The position numbers and the translations under genes are program-made. DNA of 64,000 bases from Vreelandella neptunia (GTDB lineage: Bacteria > Pseudomonadota > Gammaproteobacteria > Pseudomonadales > Halomonadaceae): NCBI RefSeq assembly GCF_022489065.1, contig NZ_JAKVTW010000012.1, forward strand, positions 1 through 64,000, given 5' to 3'. The notes under the pieces are model-generated. The model saw only the letters and a list, made by a program, of their open reading frames with translations, did not search any database and was not told the origin of the DNA. Below are positions 8,370-17,233 of this stretch, one piece after another (position 1 is the stretch's first letter; each line of letters opens with the position of its first letter).

Positions 8370-10331
8370 TCAGGGCATCATTTCAAGAGGGATAGGGTAG
8401 ACGTCATCACGCGGATCAGCGTCTTCAGCCAATGAGACCCAGCGGTCTACATCTTCGTTATAACGCTGATAATGGCGTAGCTTGGTTGCCAGGCGTCTAA
8501 TGAAACGCTCCTGCTGCAGGCCGTCCCAGCTCAGCCAAGTCTCCTCATCGAGATTGAGCACCTCGCTTTGATAGGGCAGGTCTTCAAGGTACTCTCCCAT
8601 CAGCCCCAGTTCGCCTAAATGCTGCCCCTCGCTTTGTTGAACCTGGCTGGGGTCAGCCCCCATAGCCGCGGCGACAGAGCGTAGCCGTTCAAACATATCC
8701 GTGGGTGAAATAAGTCCGGCATTAGCTGAGCTAAGAATTTCACTGACCACGTCGCTAAGGTCACTGAGCTCCCCCTTTGTCAGTAGCACCCGCACTTCGG
8801 TGGTAGGTATATTCTGGGCGATAAGGTCGCGGTCGCTTATCCAGGCTTCAAATACTGGTGGAGCTTGGCTACCGGTAACCTGACCAAGATAGGCCAGGCG
8901 CATCGCATGGCCTATCACCTCTAGGTCATTGACTAGGCGTTGCTCACCTGGATCATCGGGTTCATCAGCATTTAACGCACTGCCAATAGCCTCGTCTCCT
9001 AGGTAGGCCGCTTGAACCTGGTCGGTAATCGCTGACGCCAGTGCATCAACGCGTTGACCAAAAAGCGCCACGTCACCGGTATTGACTGGATAGTAAAGGG
9101 AGGTGCCTGTGCCCGCGAAAGTCGACAGGTTGCTGTACTGCGCTTCGGCTCTGGCATGGTCGCCGTTATTTTCACCGCCGGGCGTTTTGAGGTGTAACGT
9201 ATAAACAGCAATGCCATGACGGGAAGCTTCAAGGCGAACTTGGTCGGCATTAAAGCCCGTTGACGAGCGCTCACCATCAGCGTCAATGGCACTGGCATCG
9301 GTGATCAAGACAATATAGCGGGCGCCAAAATTACTCCACTCGATCTCTTCGACCGCTTGCATAACGCCAGCAAAGGCGTCTTCTTCCCAGCCTACAGTGG
9401 ACGCCTGCGCTTCACGAAGATCGGCGACATGAGACATAAAATCGCTGCCACTCTCGATGTCAGTAGGGTTCGCAAACATGCGCGTGACGTACTCGACCTC
9501 CGGTGTGGCTGCTACGCTATCGCGGTAGGACACTAAGCCAAACTTCACCTGATCGGTTAGTTGCTGTTCTTCAATGCGCTGGTAGATACGCTCAACGGCT
9601 TCTCGGGTCCGCTCAATATAAGGACCCATAGAGGCGGTTGAATCGATCACAAAGACAACACCCGCATTAAACTCGCGTAGCTGCGCTGATGGATCTTGCG
9701 TTTCTTGTTCGGTGTCTTCAGTCGCTTCACTAACCGATGCCACGCGCAGCAAGCGAGTCATGAAGCCGGCTTCGGTCATGATTTCCTCGCCCTCCAGAAT
9801 CGGCAGCAGGTAAAACTGCTCGTGGAGGTCGACAAAATATTCTGGCTCCTGTGCCACCACTCCTGGGGCCTCGCCATCTCGTCGCAGTTGTGCACGCATG
9901 GGAGCCACCTGGCCGGACGGTTCGAAGTCATCAAAGATGTTCATCAAGTCAGCACGCTCTTTGAAGAACATTAGCCGCTCACGGTTGGCGGGGTTGGTAA
10001 ATGACAGCGTTAGCTGCATTTTCCAATCGACCGTGCAGGACTCGGGCAGCCAGCCAATGGCGCTGCCGTAGCTATCGGGCCCCACTTCTAGCCAGTTCTC
10101 GCCGTTTTCGTCACTACGCTGATAAACATAAAAGCGGCTGAAGGCGGGCTGAATATCGCCCCCCGTTACGCCAGCTTCCTGGGTAAGATGGCAGCCTGGC
10201 GTTGTCAGTATCCGCTGGTACAGGGTTTCCTTACCCTCTTGTAATAGCGGGCGTTGGTCAGCCAGGGCTGTCGTCGCGGCAAATAGTGGCAGGCCTACGG
10301 TCAGGATTAATAATGTGGCGCGTAATATCAT
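8370..10331 (-). CDS. exported VWA-domain protein resembling the C-terminal part of PpkA-type kinases
   Basis: Protein of 653 residues with a Sec signal peptide (cleavage near residue 24, ALA-DQ). The N-terminal 200 residues include a region ending in FYLLPILEGEE. A VWA domain at about 223-440 follows, with metal-site motif DSTAS (230-234) and ITDAS near 344, so metal binding looks intact. The C-terminal 200 residues are helical and acidic. From memory, this order resembles the periplasmic half of the type VI secretion-associated kinase PpkA, but here no kinase domain is attached. It overlaps the upstream gene by 4 bases (ATGA), so translation is probably coupled. A periplasmic scaffold or sensor role is inferred. 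Confidence 0.8.
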   Translation of the reverse strand: MILRATLLILTVGLPLFAATTALADQRPLLQEGKETLYQRILTTPGCHLTQEAGVTGGDIQPAFSRFYVYQRSDENGENWLEVGPDSYGSAIGWLPESCTVDWKMQLTLSFTNPANRERLMFFKERADLMNIFDDFEPSGQVAPMRAQLRRDGEAPGVVAQEPEYFVDLHEQFYLLPILEGEEIMTEAGFMTRLLRVASVSEATEDTEQETQDPSAQLREFNAGVVFVIDSTASMGPYIERTREAVERIYQRIEEQQLTDQVKFGLVSYRDSVAATPEVEYVTRMFANPTDIESGSDFMSHVADLREAQASTVGWEEDAFAGVMQAVEEIEWSNFGARYIVLITDASAIDADGERSSTGFNADQVRLEASRHGIAVYTLHLKTPGGENNGDHARAEAQYSNLSTFAGTGTSLYYPVNTGDVALFGQRVDALASAITDQVQAAYLGDEAIGSALNADEPDDPGEQRLVNDLEVIGHAMRLAYLGQVTGSQAPPVFEAWISDRDLIAQNIPTTEVRVLLTKGELSDLSDVVSEILSSANAGLISPTDMFERLRSVAAAMGADPSQVQQSEGQHLGELGLMGEYLEDLPYQSEVLNLDEETWLSWDGLQQERFIRRLATKLRHYQRYNEDVDRWVSLAEDADPRDDVYPIPLEMMP

Positions 10332-11437
10332 TCCTGAAGTGCCTCCAGCCGCTGTCTGGCTTCAGTGTTATCACTATCGATGCCTTGTGCCGTCTCGTAC
10401 CAGAAAATGGCCGTCTCAGCATCTGGCGCGGGGAAGCAGGTGCTCGGTGAGTGCTGTTCGGGATCAAATTGACGTGCATAGCCTAGGGCGGCTTCGATGT
10501 CCCCATTGAGGGCCTCGTGAGCATAGAGACGGCGGGCAATACTACAATGCTCATTCGCCAGTGCTTCATCAATCACGTCTAACGTCATCGCTGCCGTTTC
10601 TCCGTCGGCTGCGGTGCAGGCTTGAATGAATTCCAGCTCTTTCTGCTCATCCATACGCTGCAAAGAGCAGGGGGCAACGGCTAATACCGGCGCGTTTTCT
10701 GCAGGGCGCGGTTCAGTAGCCTCGACACTAGTGTTGTCAGCAGCGGCCTCGTTTTCGGTGCTCTCTTCTGGCTCGGAAGCCTCCGCTTCTTGCTGAAGCT
10801 CTTGTGCCGTTTCGTTCTCGCTGGGTTCGTCATCACGGGAGGCCAAAACAAACCACGCTGCGACACCCACAATGATAACCAGTAGTAAAATGGCCAATGC
10901 CACCCAAAGCCAACGTCGACTACCTGTTTTTGACTCCAGTTGCGGCTCAGGCTCAGCCGCTGTTACTTCAGGCCCTGCCTCGACTGTCGTTGGCTCTGTG
11001 GGAGGCTCTGGAGTCGGTGGTGCTGTTGGTGGTTCAGGGGTGTTTAAGGTAGCGCTGGCCTCTAGTGATGGCGTGCTGCCAAGCGCACCAGAGGAGATCA
11101 GGTCGCGAGCGAGCTTGACGCGCGCTCTACCCAGCTCAGCGCCATCTGGACCGTAAAAGCGGGCCATATTGGTGGCATGGGGGTTTTCCAGCAGCGGGTC
11201 GACGATCTGTTTGTCCACGACAGCCGTTTGGTTGCCATCGCTATCGGTTTGCAACTCAGGCAGTTGGAACTTGAAGGGGTGACTGCCCCACACTCCATTG
11301 GCTTGTAAGAAGTGCTCATCCTGGTTGCGCTGAATGTCCACCGACATACCTTCGCCAGTCACATTGCCACCAATAATCACTAGCTGGCCGACACCGGGTT
11401 TGGGGTCAGGGAGGGGGCGGAGCTCGATTTTACGCAT
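10328..11437 (-). CDS. single-pass membrane protein with proline-rich linker, fourth gene of the srf operon
   Basis: Start set at ATG 11437 because AAGGAG lies just upstream and the N-terminus then reads as a compact domain; a longer frame to 11530 runs into srfC without support. The 369-residue protein has a cytoplasmic beta-rich domain (1-120), a Pro/Thr/Glu linker (130-170), a membrane helix (about 176-199), an acidic linker and a periplasmic C-terminal domain with three or four cysteines and TPR/Sel1-like helices. It overlaps srfC by 8 bases (ATGCGTAA). Not a recognised named family. Its build (cytoplasmic domain, Pro linker, helix, periplasmic domain) repeats that of SrfA and the terminal VWA protein. 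Confidence 0.75.
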   Translation of the reverse strand: MRKIELRPLPDPKPGVGQLVIIGGNVTGEGMSVDIQRNQDEHFLQANGVWGSHPFKFQLPELQTDSDGNQTAVVDKQIVDPLLENPHATNMARFYGPDGAELGRARVKLARDLISSGALGSTPSLEASATLNTPEPPTAPPTPEPPTEPTTVEAGPEVTAAEPEPQLESKTGSRRWLWVALAILLLVIIVGVAAWFVLASRDDEPSENETAQELQQEAEASEPEESTENEAAADNTSVEATEPRPAENAPVLAVAPCSLQRMDEQKELEFIQACTAADGETAAMTLDVIDEALANEHCSIARRLYAHEALNGDIEAALGYARQFDPEQHSPSTCFPAPDAETAIFWYETAQGIDSDNTEARQRLEALQE

Positions 11438-14168
11438 GCGCTTTCTCCTTTGCAGAGAACAACTCCAACACCTCGCCGAGACGCTCGTTCTGTTCGATGG
11501 TGATTTCACGCCCACCGCTATGGCCAGCATTCTCTTGGGTCATGAGACAAAGTCCAGATAGCCAGTCGCCGAGGTACACCTTGGCTTGGTCGACCGGTTG
11601 TTCAGGTAGCAGGGGAAGCGCTCCCTTTGCTATGGGATGACGCTCGTAACCGAATAGGTGCGTTTTTGCGCCTACGAAGCTGTTCGGGCGTTTTTCTATG
11701 GGGACATAATGAAAGCCAAGCCAAGCAATGAAGTCGCGGAGCACTAGCTGGGCCGCCAGCGCTTGACGCGCTACCAGCCGATCTCGGCGGGCACCGCTTT
11801 GACCTCGTTGCAATAAAGCTGCTTGTAATTTTTCTTGCACTTTCAGACGACTAGCGCCGGTGATCAGTTCGTCAGCCAATAGTTTGACCAGCTCTCGGTC
11901 GAGGCCGAGCATGCGCAGCAATCCCTGACGCTGTGGCAGTTCACGGACATGGCCAACCCAAGCGTTGTAGATGGCTCTAGCGAAACGATGGTCGGCGCTT
12001 TGGAGCACGGGTGCCTGCGAAGCGACACTGGGTGCTTCCAGTGCTTCGCTCTGGGTATCGCCGAAGGGCAGCTCACCAAAACCGCTCTCTAGCCCAGAAC
12101 CACTGCTACCATATAGCCCACCATCATCTATAGTGACGTCTTCATCGCCCTCTGCCTTGAGTGACGAGCTGTCCTCGCTATCACTTAAGTAGAGGTCTCG
12201 GACTATTTCATCGGATAGTTCAAGGTTATGTTGTAGCTCCCCCAGCGACGGCAAGCGCGTTTGAAGCTCTTTCCAGAAACGGTTCGCAACGTCGCGTTTT
12301 TGTGCCACTTCACCCCCAGTATCGCTGAAATGCCATGTGGCTAAGCGATCAGTGATCAAGGCGCGATAGGTTTCTTCTAGTTGACCTTCGATACGATCTA
12401 ACTTGTACTCAAGACCTGCAATACGGCCTAGGTAGTCCCCAATGCGCGCCATACCACCGTCATCTAGGGCAAGCATGGCATCCCAGGCATCGGCTGGCTG
12501 ATCAACGTGTTGTTGTACCGTGTGGCTAGCGATGAAGGTGCTTTGCATGTTCGCTAATGCTTCACGCGCGCCCTCATCGATGGCCACCTCGCGGCCCTCT
12601 TCACTGACTAAAAAGGGAACCGGCAGACGCGGTTTGCGCACCAAAAAGGTGTTGTCGAAGGCTTGCCCAGGCGCCCACTCTTGCATCCATTCAAAGCTTC
12701 CGAAGCGTTCCAGCATGGTCATTTTGACTAGGCCTTCCCATCCTTCGCGTAACTGGCTTTCGGTTTGTTGCAAAGCACCGGAGATACGCTTATCAAACAT
12801 GGTGAGGGCCCAGATTAGCCCTGGATCACGCTGTCCTCGTTCTGTCGCTGTTCCCCCTTGCGTTTTTTCTATCCAGCGGGTGAGGACCGGGCCAACACTG
12901 GTGACATCGCTCTGTTTGTCGGAGCTCGTACACACGACCAAGCCATTCATTTGCTGGCTGTCGGTGTAACGCTCGAATAGATAAGCCACCTTGCCACGCA
13001 GGAGTAGTTGAGAGAGCCCTTCCTGGCTACCCGCCTCACCGATTTGACGCAGGCTGAGTCGGCCGCGATAACCAGGGAAATCAAGCAGGTCAACCTTTTC
13101 TACCCGTGGATCACGGGTGGGCTCAACCAAAGGGAATGTGAGTTCTGCCGTCAGCGCTGCTAGCTGCGCGACGGGCAAATTGACCGGTGCGCCAAGGGTA
13201 TCGCCATGAGCAGGGCAAACATCAAGCGGTAGATCCTGTGCTGTTCCCAGGCGCTCAAGAATGTCGACATTCATAATGCTGTCGCGCTGGCTAAAGCCAT
13301 CGCCATCACGAGCCACAAGACAGCGGAGCGGAGCATACACACGAGAGGCATGCGCCAGGGAACCAAGTGTCTGGGCTAGCTGACGGTAGAGATTCGTCAG
13401 TTCAGGCTGTTCTCCCCATAAAATAGAGAACAGGTCTGCCCGTTGATGGCTGCTAAGACGTGGGGCGAGTCTTACCACCTGGGGCCAGTAGCGGGCATTG
13501 AGCTTACTGACTGATTTGGGGAAGCTTGCTTGCAGGTAGTCCCAAAGCTCTACTACGTTTTCCGGCGTTACGCCGAGTTGAAGCTCCTTACCAAGCTCGC
13601 CCTCATGGGGCGCTAGAAGGTTGGCTACCTTACCTTCGTCAATTTCATAAACGTCTTCGCGCTCATGATCGAAGTCGTTAAACCAAGCATTCGCCAGCAC
13701 TTTCGCCACTTCAACTTCATTAAATAGCTTAAGTTCGACCGGAAACTCTCTGGGTCCCGAATTGGACGCACGGCTGAAGCGAGTGACCAACCCCGTCGCT
13801 TCTTTACCCCCGCCTACCGGGTTAACATGTTCGATAAAATCCAGGCGTGCCTCACCGTAGCAGGTTTCTAGTTTGCCATTTTCGCCTGCCGCTAACGCCG
13901 AGATCAGATAGGACTTACCCGCTTGGGAGAGGCCAAAAAAGCCCACGGTCATAGGCGTAGTAGCCGCGTGGGACAAGCTTTGTGCAAGGTTGCGAGAGCG
14001 ATAAAGGGATAACCCAAGGTTGTCGGCCTCGCTATCGAGGCTGGGGGCGCTATCACGCACCTCAGCGATCCACTCAAGGGCTGCTCCTGCTCCCTCATGA
14101 AATGCTTGCCAGCCTTTGCTGAGTCGCTGTTGCTCGGGTGTCACCTGTTCAGGTTTCAACTGGTTCAT
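11430..14168 (-). CDS. srfC: SrfC-family dynamin-like GTPase
   Basis: Protein of 912 residues of the SrfC / Virul_Fac family. A P-loop GLSQAGKS is at 79-86, preceded by a beta strand (MTVGFF). The G3-like DFPG is at 363-366 after KVDLL. A possible base-recognition segment TMFDK is near 456-460. The long spacing between P-loop and G3 and the large helical C-terminal half fit a dynamin-like or remodelling GTPase. An acidic, Ser/Gly-rich low-complexity linker is at about 655-690. No membrane helix or signal peptide, so it acts in the cytoplasm. It overlaps srfB by 4 bases (ATGA). The family was first noticed as SsrB-regulated genes in Salmonella; the biochemical role is not established. Confidence 0.9.
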   Translation of the reverse strand: MNQLKPEQVTPEQQRLSKGWQAFHEGAGAALEWIAEVRDSAPSLDSEADNLGLSLYRSRNLAQSLSHAATTPMTVGFFGLSQAGKSYLISALAAGENGKLETCYGEARLDFIEHVNPVGGGKEATGLVTRFSRASNSGPREFPVELKLFNEVEVAKVLANAWFNDFDHEREDVYEIDEGKVANLLAPHEGELGKELQLGVTPENVVELWDYLQASFPKSVSKLNARYWPQVVRLAPRLSSHQRADLFSILWGEQPELTNLYRQLAQTLGSLAHASRVYAPLRCLVARDGDGFSQRDSIMNVDILERLGTAQDLPLDVCPAHGDTLGAPVNLPVAQLAALTAELTFPLVEPTRDPRVEKVDLLDFPGYRGRLSLRQIGEAGSQEGLSQLLLRGKVAYLFERYTDSQQMNGLVVCTSSDKQSDVTSVGPVLTRWIEKTQGGTATERGQRDPGLIWALTMFDKRISGALQQTESQLREGWEGLVKMTMLERFGSFEWMQEWAPGQAFDNTFLVRKPRLPVPFLVSEEGREVAIDEGAREALANMQSTFIASHTVQQHVDQPADAWDAMLALDDGGMARIGDYLGRIAGLEYKLDRIEGQLEETYRALITDRLATWHFSDTGGEVAQKRDVANRFWKELQTRLPSLGELQHNLELSDEIVRDLYLSDSEDSSSLKAEGDEDVTIDDGGLYGSSGSGLESGFGELPFGDTQSEALEAPSVASQAPVLQSADHRFARAIYNAWVGHVRELPQRQGLLRMLGLDRELVKLLADELITGASRLKVQEKLQAALLQRGQSGARRDRLVARQALAAQLVLRDFIAWLGFHYVPIEKRPNSFVGAKTHLFGYERHPIAKGALPLLPEQPVDQAKVYLGDWLSGLCLMTQENAGHSGGREITIEQNERLGEVLELFSAKEKAHA

Positions 14169-17100
14169 ATGCGTTTCACGCTCCCGCTATCCAGCCAGTA
14201 GTTGGTGTCACCCAGCCCGGCATCATTAAGGGTGTTGAGCTGTAGCTTCAGATCTCGCGGGCTAAAACTGCTCTCTCCGTCCGTATCTACGCTGACGACC
14301 TTCAAACGGTCACTGATTAAGCTCCCTTTGCCTGCGCGTTCATCTACTCCTAGGCGTACTTTCAACACCGGGGCTTGGCCCCCGTTGGCCTCTGCCTTAG
14401 CCAGTTTTTCGGCGCCTGACGAGGTGAAGTCCAGGGTGTAGAGCGGCGAGGCGGTCCAGCGCTGGGCGCTTAGCTGACGAAAACCAATTCTTAACGGGCC
14501 ACGCATTTCGATAACGGGCGTCTCATCGCCCCCCTCATTATCCAACTGAATAGTGGTGCCATTTTCAGTGGTGGAGATATCGTGGTAGGTCACATCAGCG
14601 TTAGGAATTGTGTTGTTATTGTCGATCAGGCCAATGTGACGAATGGTTGAGTAAGGCCGTAACGCCGCCGCATTGAAAAAGAAGTTAGAGAGATTACGCT
14701 GAGCGCATAGGAGGCAAAGCATAGCGCCTACGGAAGCCGTGCTCTTGGGGTCATCGATGCGACCATTGCGATGAAAGGGGTACCAACTACCAGTTCGATA
14801 CCCCTGCATCGGTAAAATACGCCCTGGCGGCAACGGTAACATTTTGCGCAGATACGCCTGGACGCCAGGTAGCCGCGATGGTCGACCGGTGAGCAAAAGA
14901 GTGTCGCACTGATATTGGAAGACCACTTCGCATAAAGAGGCCAAGGTCTTACAGATGTTGAAGCGGTCTTTTAAGAAGGCGCGATGAACGTCAAGCAAAT
15001 TGAACGTAAGCGGAATGCCTAGCAGATCAAAGTTGAAATCAAGGCCAAGCTCACGGCGCAGCGCGTTTTCTACATAGCGATGCACCGAGTCGCTCACTGC
15101 CTGTTCACCAAGACGTTCGCCATAGCTGAGGGTTTCTGGCCCTGCGGGTTGTTCCGGGTCGAACGCTTCATAAGCTTCAAGTAGTGCTAACCCGAGTGGG
15201 GTGAAAAGCTGCAGGTTTAGCTGTTGGCGAAGCACTTGATCCTGGGCGTTTGCGCCTTCTTGGCCACACAGCCGAGACATCATGGCGTCAGGCGACGTAA
15301 CCCCTGCTTCTTTGAGTGCTGCCTCAAGGCTGGGGAGGATAAACAGCTGAATGACATCCAACAGAATATCGTCACCTGCGACACGGAAGCCGTCGCGAAA
15401 CCGCTGCTCAGGTACAACGAAGACATTGCTGCCTCCGCTAGCAGTGCCGTTACGATCAAGATGGTAGTCAGTAATGACTAAATCGGTAGTGCCACCACCA
15501 ATATCAATAGTCGCTAGGCTGATGCGCTCACGATCTGGCTTATCGGGGCGGGCCAGTGTCGCGAAAAACTCCTCTGGATGACCAGCAAAGTTCTCCTTGA
15601 TTTCGGTATATAGATAAACCAGCTGGCCGCATGAGGCTTCGTCCCACTCCACGCGTAAACGCGGCATCGGCACACGTAGCGTCCCGTCATCCCTCGCCTC
15701 GAAAGGATTACTTTCTTCTTCACCTTCATGCCAGCCCAAGCTTTTCCAGATCAGCGCTACCGCTTGCTCCAGGCGTGAGACAAATAGGCTGCGTTCTGCT
15801 TGAGGCAAGGCCGGTGGGACCGTGAGCGTAATTGAGCGTAGACGGCGAGGGCGGTTTGTATGCCCTTGGCGAACACGCTGGGCGGGGCTGTTCATTTGCA
15901 TTAGCGCTTGAGCTAACACCTCTGCCAGCATAAATGTCATCAACGAGCTGCGGGAATAGTGTGGCTTAAAGACCGGTAGCTGATCCTCTTCGTTCAGCGT
16001 ATAGAGGGCGTCGCCCAGCTCATTGATCAAGTGCGAAAAGGGCGCTGCCGTTGCGTGGGGTTCGGTATCAGTGCGCACATAGGCGCTGTTAAAACGCCAA
16101 CCATGGCGGTAGGTATCATCGTCCCACAAATAGCGTTTGGGGCTTGAAAGTCCCGTGGAGCCCTCTGTGCCTCGTCTACGTCCTGCTAAGCGGCCCGCCT
16201 CAACGCCAACGCGTGCAATCGTTGGCCATAGGAACGCATCGTGGCGACCACTTTTGACAGACAAGTGATCTTTGCCAAAGAAGGTTTGGGAAAACTCGAT
16301 ACGGCTTTCAAAAGGGTCGCGATAGACGCGCTCAGGGTCAACGAGGTCGCGCAGCTCCAGTACATAGTTGTGCTTTAAGCCCATCCCGGACTGGCCATGA
16401 TCTTCAATCAAAATGCCGCAGGTGCGCGAATTGCCAACGTCCAGCACCAAGTCGACGGGAATAACCCCCTCCTGCTGAGCAATCACTTTAATATCAGGGA
16501 TCACAACGTATGGGGCGTACTTGCGATGCTCTTCTTCAATCGGTCGGCGCAGTAAGCTAAGCACGTTAAGGTAGTGGGCAAGATGTTGGCACTCGTTTAA
16601 GCCTTCACGCATCTCCTGGCTATCAAATGTTGGGTTGGCTTCGCGGAAAAGTTCCTCAAGCCACTCTCTTACCCAGGACTGATCAAGAAACCAGCGCATA
16701 TTAGAGGTGCTGGTCGCTAAGCGGAAGTTGGCGCCAGAATTGACATCATCATTGGTAGGGCAGAGGTAAGCAGTATTGTCGCGACGCGTTAGTGTTTGGG
16801 TATCAAACGCTAATGTCAGTCGATGGGTATGGCCATCAATATCCGGCTCATTGAGTGCTGTCAAACGCATACGTGACCAGTTAGCAGGCCCTTCATCAAA
16901 CTTGCCCGGCGGACGGAAGCGAAAGAACGGTAGTGGAAGCCAGACAGCGTCAAGCTGCTCAAGGCTGGTTGCCATGGCCATATCGAATTGTGGTCGTTTG
17001 ACTGTCTCAAATTTACCTGGCTCAACTTCGTGAAACAGAGAGCCATCCTCCTCGTTAACGAGCAGGCGAGTCAGCATCTTGTCAGCCGTTGCTAAGTACA

Positions 17101-17218
17101 TAAATTCCCCAGCGGGCTCCTTCCGGGGATCCAGGGTTAAACCGAAGTCCATAAACTGAACGCCGGAGTGGCTGACCAGGGTGGCCACTTCTTCAAAATT
17201 AATTATTTCAGGCAACAT
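14165..17218 (-). CDS. srfB: SrfB-family actin/Hsp70-like ATPase
   Basis: Protein of 1017 residues, the normal size for SrfB. After a unique N-terminal region (1-250) it carries the three nucleotide-binding motifs of the actin/Hsp70/hexokinase fold: phosphate-1 DVGNSRTCG (260-268), phosphate-2 DIGGGTTDL (572-580) and an adenosine-type motif LLTGRPSRLPG (775-785). It should thus bind and probably hydrolyse ATP in the cytoplasm, and might polymerise or act as a conformational switch. The last 170 residues form a beta-rich tail. The gene lies 15 bases after srfA and overlaps srfC by 4 bases. Function of the family is unproven; the fold assignment is firm from the motifs. Confidence 0.92.
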   Translation of the reverse strand: MLPEIINFEEVATLVSHSGVQFMDFGLTLDPRKEPAGEFMYLATADKMLTRLLVNEEDGSLFHEVEPGKFETVKRPQFDMAMATSLEQLDAVWLPLPFFRFRPPGKFDEGPANWSRMRLTALNEPDIDGHTHRLTLAFDTQTLTRRDNTAYLCPTNDDVNSGANFRLATSTSNMRWFLDQSWVREWLEELFREANPTFDSQEMREGLNECQHLAHYLNVLSLLRRPIEEEHRKYAPYVVIPDIKVIAQQEGVIPVDLVLDVGNSRTCGILIEDHGQSGMGLKHNYVLELRDLVDPERVYRDPFESRIEFSQTFFGKDHLSVKSGRHDAFLWPTIARVGVEAGRLAGRRRGTEGSTGLSSPKRYLWDDDTYRHGWRFNSAYVRTDTEPHATAAPFSHLINELGDALYTLNEEDQLPVFKPHYSRSSLMTFMLAEVLAQALMQMNSPAQRVRQGHTNRPRRLRSITLTVPPALPQAERSLFVSRLEQAVALIWKSLGWHEGEEESNPFEARDDGTLRVPMPRLRVEWDEASCGQLVYLYTEIKENFAGHPEEFFATLARPDKPDRERISLATIDIGGGTTDLVITDYHLDRNGTASGGSNVFVVPEQRFRDGFRVAGDDILLDVIQLFILPSLEAALKEAGVTSPDAMMSRLCGQEGANAQDQVLRQQLNLQLFTPLGLALLEAYEAFDPEQPAGPETLSYGERLGEQAVSDSVHRYVENALRRELGLDFNFDLLGIPLTFNLLDVHRAFLKDRFNICKTLASLCEVVFQYQCDTLLLTGRPSRLPGVQAYLRKMLPLPPGRILPMQGYRTGSWYPFHRNGRIDDPKSTASVGAMLCLLCAQRNLSNFFFNAAALRPYSTIRHIGLIDNNNTIPNADVTYHDISTTENGTTIQLDNEGGDETPVIEMRGPLRIGFRQLSAQRWTASPLYTLDFTSSGAEKLAKAEANGGQAPVLKVRLGVDERAGKGSLISDRLKVVSVDTDGESSFSPRDLKLQLNTLNDAGLGDTNYWLDSGSVKRI

Positions 17219-17233
17219 AATCCGTTTACCGTC

